A stretch of DNA of 64,000 bases from Bacillus alkalisoli (GTDB lineage Bacteria; Bacillota; Bacilli; Bacillales; Bacillaceae_I), in contig NZ_KZ454944.1 of NCBI RefSeq assembly GCF_002797415.1, positions 2,684,665 to 2,748,664 on the forward strand, written 5' to 3'. A model generated the notes under the pieces. That model was not told where the DNA came from. It saw nothing but the letters and a program-made list of their open reading frames with translations, and did no database searches. Of this stretch, positions 53,266 to 62,204 are shown one piece after another. A program made the translations under genes and the position numbers. The number at the start of each line of letters is the position of its first letter. Position 1 is the stretch's first letter.

Positions 53266-54819
53266 ATGCGTAAAGTCTTAATCATTTGTATACTGATTTT
53301 ACTTTTCAATACAAGTTGTCAATCCGATCAATTTACAAGTCCAACTAATTCTTCTTCCAAAAAGATAATCATGATAATGGTTGATTCGATGACGGATGAA
53401 TTGCTACAAATTAGTTTACAAGAAGGTGTTTTTCCAGCTTTGCGCTTTTTAATGGAAAATGGACAAGTTTACGATAATTTAGTTGCACCCTTTCCTTCTA
53501 TGTCTGTAACCATTGAAGCGACATTAATTACTGGTCAAATGCCAAACGAACATAAAGTACCTGGCTTAACTTGGTACGATGCAAAAGAAGATAGAATTAT
53601 TGATTACGGTACATCCATTGAAACATTAAGAAAACTAGGTGTAAAAGAATCTTTAGAAGATGCATTTTACCATTTAAACAACAGCCACTTGAACAAAGAT
53701 AGTAAGACTATTTTTGAGGAATTGCATGATAATAATCAGTCGTCTGGATCAATAAATTTATTAGTACACCGTGGGAGAACAAAACATGAACTCGAAGCAC
53801 CCTTTATTCTAGAAAAAACGATTGGCTTAGACGATAAGATAGAGACTTATGGTCCTGACATATTTTCATACGGCTCCTTTCATCGTCCTAGTATTCTTCA
53901 AAATGAATTACTGTCCGATGCTTTAATTTTACGGGCTGGCTTTACAGATAACTATGCAGCAGAAGTTATTACAGAGTTAATGCAACATAGCAAACAGCCA
54001 GATTTTTTGCTAGCATTCTTTCCAGAAATGGATAAGAAAACACATAGAAATGGACCACCTTATGTAAATGGTTTTAAGGAAGTAGAACAACATATTAAAC
54101 GTATATTGGATGTGTATGAAGACTGGAATGATGCTCTAGAGGATAACATTTTTATTCTCTTTGGTGATCACGGACAAGATGCTCTTGCAGAAGATGAAAC
54201 ATTAGCAAAAATTGATTTACATTCATTGTATGGTGATTATAAAATTGCCAAATTTACCGAGAAACCTTCTTCAGGTGACATTGTCATTTCCAATAATCAT
54301 CGGATGGCTTATATTGAACCCCTTAAAAATGGTATTACAAAAGTCGATATAGCGAGAACTGGTATAGAAGATGAACGTATTGCTCTAACCGCTTACTTAG
54401 AAGATGATTGGGTAAAAGTATGGAGTCCAGACCATAATGAAAATTTATTGTTCCGACAAGGTAACGATTGGACAGATTCCTATGGGCAGCAGTGGGATGT
54501 AAAAGGAAGTTTCGATCTTTTGAAAGTAAAAGAAAATGCTAAGGAAAAAACAGTTCAGTTTACGGATTATCCTGACGCTTTCAATCAGTTAATGAGTGCA
54601 TTAAAAAGCCAACCAAACTCAGTTGTAGTCACTGGAAAGCCCGGATACGTCGTGTTTTCCGAAACAGCCCCTGTTCACAACGGAGGTGGAGAACATGGTG
54701 GCTTACACAAAAACGACACACACGCTAGTCTCATCATCGCAGGCACAGAAAAAATGCCTGATTCTATACGTATCGTAGACCTAAAATCATACATCCTAGA
54801 CCTCCTAAACGAAAACTAA
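53266..54819 (+). CDS. Alkaline phosphatase-superfamily lipoprotein (phosphodiesterase type)
   Basis: 517 residues. Lipoprotein signal LIICILILLFNTSC with lipobox Cys at about 17. The core is type I phosphodiesterase/nucleotide pyrophosphatase: metal Asp in MIMVDSMTDE, nucleophile Thr in SVTIEATLITG, FPEMDKKTHRNG, FGDHGQD and HNGGGEHGG. It acts outside the membrane. Coupled to the glycosyltransferase gene; they may act on the same glycolipid or wall polymer. The first in-frame ATG (53263) would add one Met. Confidence 0.87.
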   Translation: MRKVLIICILILLFNTSCQSDQFTSPTNSSSKKIIMIMVDSMTDELLQISLQEGVFPALRFLMENGQVYDNLVAPFPSMSVTIEATLITGQMPNEHKVPGLTWYDAKEDRIIDYGTSIETLRKLGVKESLEDAFYHLNNSHLNKDSKTIFEELHDNNQSSGSINLLVHRGRTKHELEAPFILEKTIGLDDKIETYGPDIFSYGSFHRPSILQNELLSDALILRAGFTDNYAAEVITELMQHSKQPDFLLAFFPEMDKKTHRNGPPYVNGFKEVEQHIKRILDVYEDWNDALEDNIFILFGDHGQDALAEDETLAKIDLHSLYGDYKIAKFTEKPSSGDIVISNNHRMAYIEPLKNGITKVDIARTGIEDERIALTAYLEDDWVKVWSPDHNENLLFRQGNDWTDSYGQQWDVKGSFDLLKVKENAKEKTVQFTDYPDAFNQLMSALKSQPNSVVVTGKPGYVVFSETAPVHNGGGEHGGLHKNDTHASLIIAGTEKMPDSIRIVDLKSYILDLLNEN

Positions 54820-54820
54820 C

Positions 54821-54867
54821 ATTAAAGGACTGTTACAGGTGCGAGGCACTTTTAACAGTCCTTTAAT
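54821..54867 (+). terminator. Terminator of the glycosyltransferase-phosphatase unit
   Basis: ATTAAAGGACTGTTA / TAACAGTCCTTTAAT, perfect 15-bp arms. The 17-base loop holds CAGGTGCGAGGCACTT, a degenerate form of the GGTGCC palindrome. Confidence 0.9.
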
Positions 54868-54948
54868 ATTTTGTTTTAGATTTATGCTATTCTTTGAGCA
54901 CTTTTTTCATATGTATTAGAGAGTATAGTTTTGTTTGGAGGTGAGTTT

Positions 54949-55773
54949 TTGGTTTATCGAAAGATGACCCCGCATGAAGAACATTGTTTTTGGCTAAGTA
55001 TTTTAGAAGAACATGCACTGTTTGTAAGAGACTATTTATCACCAACGGAAAGAGAGTGGCAAGAAAACGCTCAAAAATATATGGATAGCTTTGCAAAGTT
55101 AAGAGAAAAACTTCAAACGGTAAGGAAAGACTCAACTGTAGAATCTTCCGAAATGGTCCATCTTTCAAGAGAAGTGTATCCATTCGCCCAAGGATATTAT
55201 CATTTTGAAAGTCAGATTCAAGCACTTAGAATACAAAATAGTATAAACATAAATATTCCTCCTTCTTATTTTAACGGTACGTTAGATGAAAATGGTGAAT
55301 ATTTACGGCTACTACAGCATTATGTGAATGGCCAGGATGCCCCTCCACTTCCATTAGTCGACTTACTGGATTTATGGTTAACAGATCAAGTTGGTCATGC
55401 TGCGCTATTAGTGAGGAGTTTGGATGGAGTAGAACTTCTTTTACTTAGAGAAGCAGATACAATTAAGCAATTGTTCCAAGCACACTTACTTAAGAATGAG
55501 GCAATTAAAGGGTACTTACGTAGCATACCTCCCAATTTTCCAGCTCAATTAGCTTTCGCTAGAGAAGTCTCCGCTTCTGTTCTAAGGTTTAACGAATTTG
55601 TCGAGCACGTTGTAACATTGTATAAGGACAATGAAGTATTTAACTCCACTACTTTAACTTTTCTAGAACATCATTTCCCAGAAGCGTGTTACTTTTTACA
55701 CAAGTTATATTTCTATGCTCAAGATATAGCAGTAGACCCTCGTTGTAATCTTGATATACCGAACGATTGTTAA
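54949..55773 (+). CDS. DUF2935-family protein
   Basis: 274 residues, two ferritin-like helical bundles. EHCFWLSILEEHALFVRDYL begins the first and DLWLTDQVGHAALLVRSLD with QVGHA begins a second; conserved His and Glu at helix starts fit a di-metal site. The family is common in Bacillus and Clostridium, function unknown. Start is TTG 54949, six bases after GGAGGTGAG; ATG 54964 is possible. Confidence 0.85.
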   Translation: MVYRKMTPHEEHCFWLSILEEHALFVRDYLSPTEREWQENAQKYMDSFAKLREKLQTVRKDSTVESSEMVHLSREVYPFAQGYYHFESQIQALRIQNSININIPPSYFNGTLDENGEYLRLLQHYVNGQDAPPLPLVDLLDLWLTDQVGHAALLVRSLDGVELLLLREADTIKQLFQAHLLKNEAIKGYLRSIPPNFPAQLAFAREVSASVLRFNEFVEHVVTLYKDNEVFNSTTLTFLEHHFPEACYFLHKLYFYAQDIAVDPRCNLDIPNDC

Positions 55774-55800
55774 TTTTGATCACAAAATAATTTTCAAATA

Positions 55801-55836
55801 AAAACCAGATTACTAGTATATTAGCAATCTGGTTTT
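55801..55836 (+). terminator. Terminator of the DUF2935 gene
   Basis: AAAACCAGATT / AATCTGGTTTT, 11-bp arms with a 14-base loop. Confidence 0.85.
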
Positions 55837-55844
55837 AATAATTA

Positions 55845-56028
55845 GGCTCTGTTAAAGACCGCTGTTGATTTCCGAGCATATCTTCGCTTTCCGCGGGTGG
55901 GCCGTGAGCCTCCTCGGCTTTGCCTGCGGGGTCTCACGCTCCCCGCTTCTCCCGCAGGAGTCTCCGATATGCTCGGAAACCAACAGCTCGAAAGGTATTT
56001 AATATCAACACTAACCTTTAACACAGCC
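55845..56028. repeat. Family R palindromic repeat, copy R6 (short form)
   Basis: Ends GGCTCTGTTAAAG and CTTTAACACAGCC; inner arms GCTGTTGATTTCCGAGCATA and ATATGCTCGGAAACCAACAGC. Core TCTTCGCTTTCCGCGGGTG and CTCCCGCAGGAGTCTCCG. Same orientation as R1. A clean short copy without extra modules. Confidence 0.88.
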
Positions 56029-56044
56029 TATAAACAGCCTATAA

Positions 56045-56764
56045 TTAAAATCGTACCTTAGACCAATCAAACAGCTTGCCTGGGTCCGGCTTTCTAACTG
56101 GCGCATACTCATCATGACCAATAATATGCTCTCGATCTCTATTAATTGTTTTATGCCTTGTTAATATGTCATTTAGTAACTCATTCAGTGATTTATATTG
56201 CTCATCTGTATAACCGATTAGGGAAGGGTCTAAACTATTATACGTTTCTTCCGTAATTAATGGCACCATTTCTTCTTTTGTTCCTATCGCTAACAGTTCT
56301 ATCCCAATTGATTTATCATTCATACTAACTACGGGCAAAAATTCGCTTATGTTATTCCCTTTCCCAGCATGATAGGCTACTCGATTTTCTCCAACGAACT
56401 GAAAAATTGCACCTTCTCTATCAATGACGTAATGAGCAGATACTTTATACTTCTCAAAAATGTTATAAATATCTTCGATTTTATATGGTTCTATATGGTT
56501 ATTTAGCACATTACTTGTAAAGTGTAACATTACATGACTAATTGTTGCGGTTCGCATTCTTGAGTTTTCTTTAGGAAGTAACATTTCTTGTACTTGTAAC
56601 AAATCAGAAGGTTCAAACGAAGGAGTAAATAAAACTGAAACCTCTCTATTATTATCTTCCTCAGCATCTTCTACACTACTAATATCTTCAAATACTTCTT
56701 CAACTCTAGAACACCCAATTAGCACTAATAGAATACAAACAAAAACAACACTTCTTTTATACAT
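56045..56764 (-). CDS. N-acetylmuramoyl-L-alanine amidase, membrane lipoprotein
   Basis: 239 residues. Lipoprotein signal MYKRSVVFVCILLVLIGCSR with lipobox Cys at 18, an acidic linker (about 20-45), then an amidase_2 (PGRP-type) domain with zinc ligands in SHVMLHFTSN and HIIGHDEYAPVRKPDPG and Tyr/His in VSAHYVIDREG. It cuts the bond between muramic acid and the peptide. Start ATG 56764 after AAGGGGT; a longer reading to 56827 lacks a ribosome site. Confidence 0.9.
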   Translation of the reverse strand: MYKRSVVFVCILLVLIGCSRVEEVFEDISSVEDAEEDNNREVSVLFTPSFEPSDLLQVQEMLLPKENSRMRTATISHVMLHFTSNVLNNHIEPYKIEDIYNIFEKYKVSAHYVIDREGAIFQFVGENRVAYHAGKGNNISEFLPVVSMNDKSIGIELLAIGTKEEMVPLITEETYNSLDPSLIGYTDEQYKSLNELLNDILTRHKTINRDREHIIGHDEYAPVRKPDPGKLFDWSKVRF

Positions 56765-56850
56765 CTTATACCCCTTAAAATTTTTCTTAATAATTAGAAT
56801 AATACATAATTCTTTAGATGTATACATTAAGTGTTGATGTTAATAAACAA

Positions 56851-56882
56851 AAAAGCGCCTACTCAACATGAGTAAGCACTTT
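56851..56882 (-). terminator. Terminator of the M29 aminopeptidase gene
   Basis: AAAAGCGCCTACTCA / TGAGTAAGCACTTT with two mismatches, three-base loop; T-run on the minus strand. Confidence 0.75.
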
Positions 56883-56892
56883 CCAATTATCA

Positions 56893-58125
56893 TTAAAACG
56901 CCCAATTTCCATTGCGGAAAATTGGTTCTCTTTTACCGTCTTCTGTAATTCCGTCAATGTTCATGTCGCTTGAACCAACCATGAAATCAACATGTGTTAA
57001 ACTGTCATTTAATCCATGAGCAATCACTTGTTCTTCGTTCATATTTTTGCCGCCCTCTACACAGAAAGGATATGCCTTTCCAATTGCAAAGTGGTTGGAA
57101 GCATTTTCATCAAATAACGTGTTGAAGAAGATTAAGTTTGTATTTGAAATTGGTGATTCGTGTGGCACTAACGCTACTTCACCTAAGTACGCAGAACCTT
57201 CGTCTGTTTCAATTAACTTACGAAGAGTTTCTTCCCCTTTTTCTGCCTTTAAGTCAACAATTTTCCCGTCTTTAAATGTTAACGTAAAGTTTTCAATAAG
57301 GTTACCAGAGTAGCTAAGAGGCTTAGTACTTGTTACTACCCCGTTAACTCCTGTTTTCGCATTCGCTGTGAACACTTCTTCTGTCGGCATATTCGCAATA
57401 AAAATAGCACCATTTTCATTTTCGCTACCAGCACTTACCCAGATGTGATCTTTCGCTAGTTCAACTGTTAAGTCAGTACCTTGGGCTGTGTAATGAAGGG
57501 CTTTATATTTTCTTTCATTTAAATGAGATGCCTTTGTATCTAACGTATTTGTATGGTTTTTCCACTCTTTTACAGGGTTTTCAGTATTAATTCTAGTCGC
57601 TTGGAAAATAGCATCCCATAGTGCATCCATTCTCTTAGATTCTTCTAATTCAGGGAACACTTTATCTGCCCATGCGTGTGTAGGCATCGCAATGATGGAC
57701 CAACTATTTTTGTCACTCATCATGCGATTACGGTATGGCTTAAACGCTTGAGAAGCAGCTTTAGTAGCTTCTTGAATACGCTCTTGCTTAATTCCTTTTA
57801 ATAAGTCAGGATTTTTAGAATCAATATGTAAAAAAGCAGCTCCTTCTTCCGCTAGCTCATTTTTACCTTTTGTCATCCAATATGGAAATTCTCCGAACGA
57901 ATCTTCAGGTGCTTTTTCAAACCTCATGCGAGTTAGTTCATCATCCGACCAATCTACTGTTACATGTCTCGCTCCAACTTCGTATGCTTTTTTTGCTATT
58001 AAACGTACTAGCTCTGCAGCTGAGATAGGAGCAGAAATAACTAGTGTTTGACCTTGTTGTACGTTAACTCCGACTTCAACTGCTAATGCAGCGTATTTTT
58101 CTAATTTCTCTTGAAATGATGTCAT
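56893..58125 (-). CDS. M29-family aminopeptidase (AmpS type)
   Basis: 410 residues, thermophilic-type M29 metallopeptidase that removes N-terminal residues from short peptides with two metal ions. Typical parts: NVQQGQTLVISAPISAAEL near the N-terminus, NMPTEEVFTANAKTGVNG (metal Glu), GEVALVPHESPIS (Glu, His), FDENASNHFAIGKAYP and LTHVDFMVGSSDMNIDG. AAAGGAGAA lies seven bases before ATG. Monocistronic. Confidence 0.93.
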   Translation of the reverse strand: MTSFQEKLEKYAALAVEVGVNVQQGQTLVISAPISAAELVRLIAKKAYEVGARHVTVDWSDDELTRMRFEKAPEDSFGEFPYWMTKGKNELAEEGAAFLHIDSKNPDLLKGIKQERIQEATKAASQAFKPYRNRMMSDKNSWSIIAMPTHAWADKVFPELEESKRMDALWDAIFQATRINTENPVKEWKNHTNTLDTKASHLNERKYKALHYTAQGTDLTVELAKDHIWVSAGSENENGAIFIANMPTEEVFTANAKTGVNGVVTSTKPLSYSGNLIENFTLTFKDGKIVDLKAEKGEETLRKLIETDEGSAYLGEVALVPHESPISNTNLIFFNTLFDENASNHFAIGKAYPFCVEGGKNMNEEQVIAHGLNDSLTHVDFMVGSSDMNIDGITEDGKREPIFRNGNWAF

Positions 58126-58316
58126 ATGTATTCTCCTTTATGTTTACTGTACACTTACTACCTTATCATTTAGATAGACGTAAAAAATCATGCAAAGTTT
58201 CAACCCAATTTATGAAAACATTTACACTCTAAGGTACATTGTATCAAAAACAAGGGACCAAAGTTAAGGGATAGTTTGAACTTTGCAAAAGTTTTTATTC
58301 TACGTGTAGTAAAAAG

Positions 58317-58371
58317 GCTGTGTTAAAGTTATTGTTGATTTTCGTGGAGGGCTTTTCTTTCAGCAGGCAGG
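58317..58371. repeat. Family R, truncated copy R7
   Basis: Only the left end: GGCTGTGTTAAAG, TATTGTTGATTTTCGTGGAG, TTTTCTTTCAGCAGGC. The palindromic partner is missing. It ends at the stop codon of the histidine phosphatase gene, whose last codons may come from it. Confidence 0.65.
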
Positions 58372-58375
58372 CTTA

Positions 58376-58915
58376 TTAACTTGACCATAAGCGTTGTATT
58401 TTACAATAATTGTTGCTTATCTTTAATTGAAACACATCTGGATTGCTCAATTGTAACCATTCATTATAGCCAACGTTATCATCGAAGCTTTTTAGTAGCA
58501 ATGAAATAAGATTCCCATGACTAACTATTACAACATTCTCACCTTGTTTAATAGCATTTATCACACTGATCACTCTCTCCATAGCTTCTCTGCTAGATTC
58601 ACCACCAAAAAACTTTAAATCCATATCGTTATATGTAGCTTTTAATGCTTCTAACCAATCTGGCATATCATATAAGCATAAAATCCTTTCTTCTAACCTT
58701 GTATCCAATTCTATCTCTAGCTGTTTTTGTTTACTCAAAGGCTCAATGGATTGAACCGCTCTTTTAAATGGACTAGAAATAATTCTATCAATCTTTAAGC
58801 CTTTAAAAAGTTCAACTAAATGAATTGCTTGTTGATGGCCTTCAGGAGTTAGTGCGGATTCAGCAGGCTGACCTTCTGCTTTACAATGTCTAACAACATA
58901 GATTACTTTTTTCAT
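58376..58915 (-). CDS. Histidine phosphatase-family protein
   Basis: 179 residues, phosphoglycerate mutase-like fold. The catalytic His is in VVRHCKAEGQ (usual RHG becomes RHC), the second His in IVSHGNLISLLL, with SSPFKRAVQSIEPL between. Acts on a small phosphorylated compound that cannot be told from sequence. AAGGAGG precedes the ATG. The 3' end abuts a truncated repeat. Confidence 0.85.
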   Translation of the reverse strand: MKKVIYVVRHCKAEGQPAESALTPEGHQQAIHLVELFKGLKIDRIISSPFKRAVQSIEPLSKQKQLEIELDTRLEERILCLYDMPDWLEALKATYNDMDLKFFGGESSREAMERVISVINAIKQGENVVIVSHGNLISLLLKSFDDNVGYNEWLQLSNPDVFQLKISNNYCKIQRLWSS

Positions 58916-59155
58916 CCTTTCCTCCTTATCTTTTTTTGTATGGTTTTGTTATATTTTTCTTCAATTTCCATATTTTAATATAAATGGTAATAGTATAATG
59001 ACTATGTTATAAAAATGATAAGATATTCCTATAAATACGGTTTAGATAGCCTGTATATAAGCTTTTTCAAGCGCCAGTTTTTTACATTATTTAAATCTCT
59101 CTATGTTATTTTGTGTTACACTATCTATAATCCTATAACACATGGAGGGATTTAG

Positions 59156-59485
59156 ATGGAGATTAGCGTTTTCTTAGACGATTATCGAACATGTCCCACT
59201 GGTTATGTATTAGCACTTAACATCGACGAATGTATTGACCTTTTATCCAATAATGATGTGGATCATCTATCTTTAGATCATGACCTAGTGAGCAAATTCC
59301 GAACCGGATATGTATTAGTGAAACATATGGTAAAACACAAGCTCTTTGCAAATCGTATAACGATTCATTCTGCAAACTCAGTTGGCGGAAAGGCTATGTA
59401 CCATTACTTACTCCAAGCACAAAAGGATGATATAATGCCTAAAAACATAAAAGTAATTCTTCGTCCCTTACCTATCATTTATTGA
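59156..59485 (+). CDS. Cyclic-phosphate processing receiver-domain (cREC) protein
   Basis: 109 residues, single compact Rossmann-like receiver fold of the REC superfamily branch predicted to process cyclic phosphates. Residues DDYRTCP at the N-terminus, LSLDHDL in the middle and TIHSANSVGGKAM near the end are the conserved acidic/His sites. In other bacteria such proteins are found near RNA repair genes; here no partner is adjacent. TGGAGGG precedes the ATG. Confidence 0.8.
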   Translation: MEISVFLDDYRTCPTGYVLALNIDECIDLLSNNDVDHLSLDHDLVSKFRTGYVLVKHMVKHKLFANRITIHSANSVGGKAMYHYLLQAQKDDIMPKNIKVILRPLPIIY

Positions 59486-59548
59486 ACTTTGAAATCTCCC
59501 GTTCTACAAGGGAGAACATTACTTAATACGTCATCTTCAAGTCTTCTC

Positions 59549-60013
59549 CTAAAGACTTTTTATCGTTTCTTTCAGTACCTCTTTGTTTTCTCCATCCCAT
59601 ACTACATGTATTTCAAAAGTTCCTTCTTCAAAAAACATTGGGAGTCTTCTTTTAAACCAGGGTTGCATTGGTAAATCCATAGCTTCAGAGATAGAAACCC
59701 ACTTTAATTCTCCTTCAGGTGGGTTTTCATGTAATTCTCCTACAAAAGATGTTGCTAAATAATTAAAGACCATGTATCGGTAATTCTCTTTCGGTTCTAC
59801 AAATTCATCGATTCCTTTAAAAATCAGTTCATTAGCAACCAGTCCTGTTTCTTCATACACTTCACGTACCGCTGCTTCTGTTAAGCTTTCAGGAAAATCC
59901 ACTTTACCACCTGGCCCAATGTAACCAGGAAAGCCTTTGCTTTTTGGTCTATTTAATAACAACACTTTGTCCCCATCTAGTACAAGACACATTGTATATA
60001 AATCTACTTTCAA
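59549..60013 (-). CDS. NUDIX hydrolase, MutT/8-oxo-dGTP diphosphatase type
   Basis: 154 residues. The Nudix box is complete: GGKVDFPESLTEAAVREVYEETG (residues about 33-55) with REVYEE metal ligands. YTMCLVLDGDKVLLLNRPKSKG is the usual N-terminal part of the 8-oxo-dGTPase-like group. Start TTG at 60013, eleven bases after AAAGGAGG. It may remove oxidised nucleotides; other nucleotides are possible. Confidence 0.88.
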   Translation of the reverse strand: MKVDLYTMCLVLDGDKVLLLNRPKSKGFPGYIGPGGKVDFPESLTEAAVREVYEETGLVANELIFKGIDEFVEPKENYRYMVFNYLATSFVGELHENPPEGELKWVSISEAMDLPMQPWFKRRLPMFFEEGTFEIHVVWDGENKEVLKETIKSL

Positions 60014-60146
60014 AATATAGAACCTCCTTTCTTATTATTATATCAAACATAACTTAGAAAATAATTCCTATTTTCTGAATGCTATTGAGACAAAACTAAA
60101 GAAAAGAACCGCCTACATTCTATTTTCAGGGTGGCCAAAAACAACC

Positions 60147-60197
60147 AAAAAGGTTACATTTCATTCCTATAATGTTGGAATAAAGTGTAACCTTTTT
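60147..60197. terminator. Terminator of the gas vesicle operon
   Basis: AAAAAGGTTACA / TGTAACCTTTTT, perfect 12-bp arms, 27-base loop that itself pairs in part (ATTCC / GGAAT). It ends the minus-strand gvp transcript 14 bases after gvpU. Confidence 0.85.
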
Positions 60198-60210
60198 ATT
60201 AGAATCAAGT

Positions 60211-60594
60211 TTACTTTTCAGAAATTCTTCCAAGAAAGAAACCATCTACTTCATTTAACTTTCCTCTCCATAGTACCTTCCCCTTTGAAGGGGTTGGTTT
60301 ACTATCACCACAATAAACCTTCGTATTTTTCAAATGGATAAAATGGGCATCTGATCCATCCGTTTTTTCAACTTTTTTTCCAGTCTTATCAAGTAACTTA
60401 CTTACCTTTTGTGCAATCTCATTACCTTCTTCAAAGGTTTCACTAAGGGTATCAAAATATTCTTTGGCGGATACTAAAGTTCCCGTAATAAGAGCCCCTT
60501 TGACATTTAAGGTAATATCTAGTGAGAACCCGTGCTTATTTGAGGCTCGAACAAAGAACTCTAAAATACTGTCCTTCGTTGCATTCATACTCAT
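60211..60594 (-). CDS. gvpU: Gas vesicle accessory protein GvpU
   Basis: 127 residues. Contains HGFSLDITLNVKGALITGTLV and FIHLKNTKVYCG and fits GvpU of B. megaterium in size and place as last gene of the cluster. GvpU has been linked to control of gas vesicle clustering. Start ATG 60594 (MSMNATKD) after AAAGGAGG; a longer reading to 60615 overlaps the ribosome site. Confidence 0.87.
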   Translation of the reverse strand: MSMNATKDSILEFFVRASNKHGFSLDITLNVKGALITGTLVSAKEYFDTLSETFEEGNEIAQKVSKLLDKTGKKVEKTDGSDAHFIHLKNTKVYCGDSKPTPSKGKVLWRGKLNEVDGFFLGRISEK

Positions 60595-60696
60595 TTTTGA
60601 ACCTCCTTTCTGCATGCTAATTTATCTACATAATCTACTCATGTTTTTAGCATTACATATCGGACAGATCCATTTCCAACTGAACATACGTAATTT

Positions 60697-61539
60697 TTAT
60701 GCACTTGTGTCGTCATCATTCGATAGAGTTGTTTCTTTCCCCTTATCGTCATCATCCTTATCTTCCTTTTTTGACTTTTTTGTTTTAGAAGTGTTTTTAG
60801 ATTGTGCTTGTTTCTTTTTTGTTGTTTTACCAGTATTCTTTCCACTTTTCTTACTTTTGTTTTCATTTTCACCATTTTCTTTATCTTCATCATTTTCTTC
60901 ATCTTCTTCTTCGTTTTCTTCATCTTCTTCTTCGTTTTCTTCCTCTACATCATCTGACTCTTCCTCTTTAGAATCATCTTTTTCTTCTGTTTCTTCCTCA
61001 TCTTTTTCTTCTGTCTCTTCCTCCGTATCGTCATCTTCATTACCTTCATCATCATTTTCTTTATTATCGTCATTTTGTGTTAGCTTTGTTAACATTTCTT
61101 CCAAACGTCCTAAACGATCACTAAGAGTTTTATTTTCTTCTTTTAGTGACTCGTAATCTTCAGATGACTCTTCATCATCTATATTGTTTTCATTACTACT
61201 TTCTTGAGTTGTTGTTTGTTCCTGGTCATCCGATTCCTCTTCCTTTGATTCTTCGTCATTTTTACCAAACATATTTTTTGTTGAATCTTTTAGCTTGTCT
61301 AATGCTTGTTTTGATTTCTCCTTAGCTGTTTCCCCTAAGTCAGAACCTTTGCTTTTCAACATTTCCGTATCAATACTTTGCAATAATTTTTTTCCGTTTT
61401 CAGGAGTCGCTAAATATCCTACAGTTGCTCCTATAAGACCTCCTGCGATAGAGCGTTTGATTGGACTTCCTACAGATTCATTTACATTTTTAGTATCTTT
61501 ATCTTCTGTTTGATTGTCTACTTTTTTTGTTTCCGCCAC
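60697..61539 (-). CDS. gvpT: Gas vesicle protein GvpT with long acidic tail
   Basis: 280 residues. The N-terminal part has a YtxH-like glycine helix (IAGGLIGATVGYLATPENGKKLL, about 32-54), then Lys-rich and Glu/Asp/Asn-rich sections (ENEEEDEENEEEDEEN at about 215-230) and a basic C-terminal block. Tandem 21-base DNA repeats encode the acidic run. Start is probably GTG 61539, eight bases after GGAGG, not ATG 61554 which overlaps that site. Role in B. megaterium: non-essential, near GvpJ and U. Confidence 0.85.
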   Translation of the reverse strand: MAETKKVDNQTEDKDTKNVNESVGSPIKRSIAGGLIGATVGYLATPENGKKLLQSIDTEMLKSKGSDLGETAKEKSKQALDKLKDSTKNMFGKNDEESKEEESDDQEQTTTQESSNENNIDDEESSEDYESLKEENKTLSDRLGRLEEMLTKLTQNDDNKENDDEGNEDDDTEEETEEKDEEETEEKDDSKEEESDDVEEENEEEDEENEEEDEENDEDKENGENENKSKKSGKNTGKTTKKKQAQSKNTSKTKKSKKEDKDDDDKGKETTLSNDDDTSA

Positions 61540-61605
61540 TTTTAAAACCTCCATTGATATAAGATTAGATAACTTTTTTCATTGTTTCATGTTATAAATG
61601 TTGCG

Positions 61606-61914
61606 TTAGCGATTGGCTTCCAGCTTCTGTTCCAAGGATTCCAATCGTTCTAGTAATTTTTTATTCTCTTCTTCTAGCGATTTTGAATGATTGTTTGCTG
61701 CTTTCGAAGATAAGTATGGATCATGTTCCCACCAATCCATTCCAATCTCTTTTGCTTTGTCCACAGATGCTACGATAAGTCTAATTTTAATTGTTAATAG
61801 TTCTACATCTGCAATGCCGACTGTGATGTCACCAGCAATAACTACACCTTTATCTAGAACTTTTTCGAGAACATCAACAATCGTATTAGATTGCATATTG
61901 TGTTGAACTGCCAT
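61606..61914 (-). CDS. gvpJ: Gas vesicle protein GvpJ
   Basis: 102 residues, GvpA/GvpJ family. The conserved core IVDVLEKVLDKGVVIAGDITV and IADVELLTIKIRLIVASVDKA is followed by a coiled-coil tail (SLEEENKKLLERLESLEQKL). GvpJ is a minor structural protein at the conical tips or a nucleator. AGGAGGAT precedes ATG. 20 bases after gvpK. Confidence 0.93.
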   Translation of the reverse strand: MAVQHNMQSNTIVDVLEKVLDKGVVIAGDITVGIADVELLTIKIRLIVASVDKAKEIGMDWWEHDPYLSSKAANNHSKSLEEENKKLLERLESLEQKLEANR

Positions 61915-61934
61915 TTTAATCCTCCTAGGGTTAT

Positions 61935-62204
61935 TTAGAGTAAGTTACCCAAAGGACCAAGATCAATATTTAGGTCTTCTGCATCAAGACCGAATATATC
62001 TTTTAACTCCTCCATTTTTTCTTCTAAGTTCATTAATGCTTCACCTAAGTCTTCAATTTGTTCATCTGTCAATGTACCCCCTTCCACACGTCTCATTGCA
62101 TGTCTTTCGACAATTTGCCTTAACAGTTCTATCACTGTTAGTACAAGCTGTGCCAAACCATGTTCCGCCTTTTCAGGGTCTAAGTTAATTCTGCCTGGTT
62201 GCAT
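61935..62204 (-). CDS. gvpK: Gas vesicle protein GvpK
   Basis: 89 residues. Contains INLDPEKAEHGLAQLVLTVIELLRQ and ERHAMRRVEGGTLTDEQIE, the standard GvpK core, and an acidic end. Accessory protein needed for gas vesicle assembly. It overlaps the gvpS 3' end by 20 bases and starts after AGGAGGAGT. Confidence 0.95.
   Translation of the reverse strand: MQPGRINLDPEKAEHGLAQLVLTVIELLRQIVERHAMRRVEGGTLTDEQIEDLGEALMNLEEKMEELKDIFGLDAEDLNIDLGPLGNLL

Noticed and set aside
60639-60923. Lys/Met-rich 94-codon frame inside the gvpT 3' end
   Set aside because: It is the shifted frame of the acidic repeat codons of gvpT and has no ribosome site.
60464-61156. Ser/Phe-rich 230-codon frame on the plus strand opposite gvpT and gvpU
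   Set aside because: Antisense reading of the Glu/Asp codons (GAA to TTC) gives Ser/Phe runs; not a gene.
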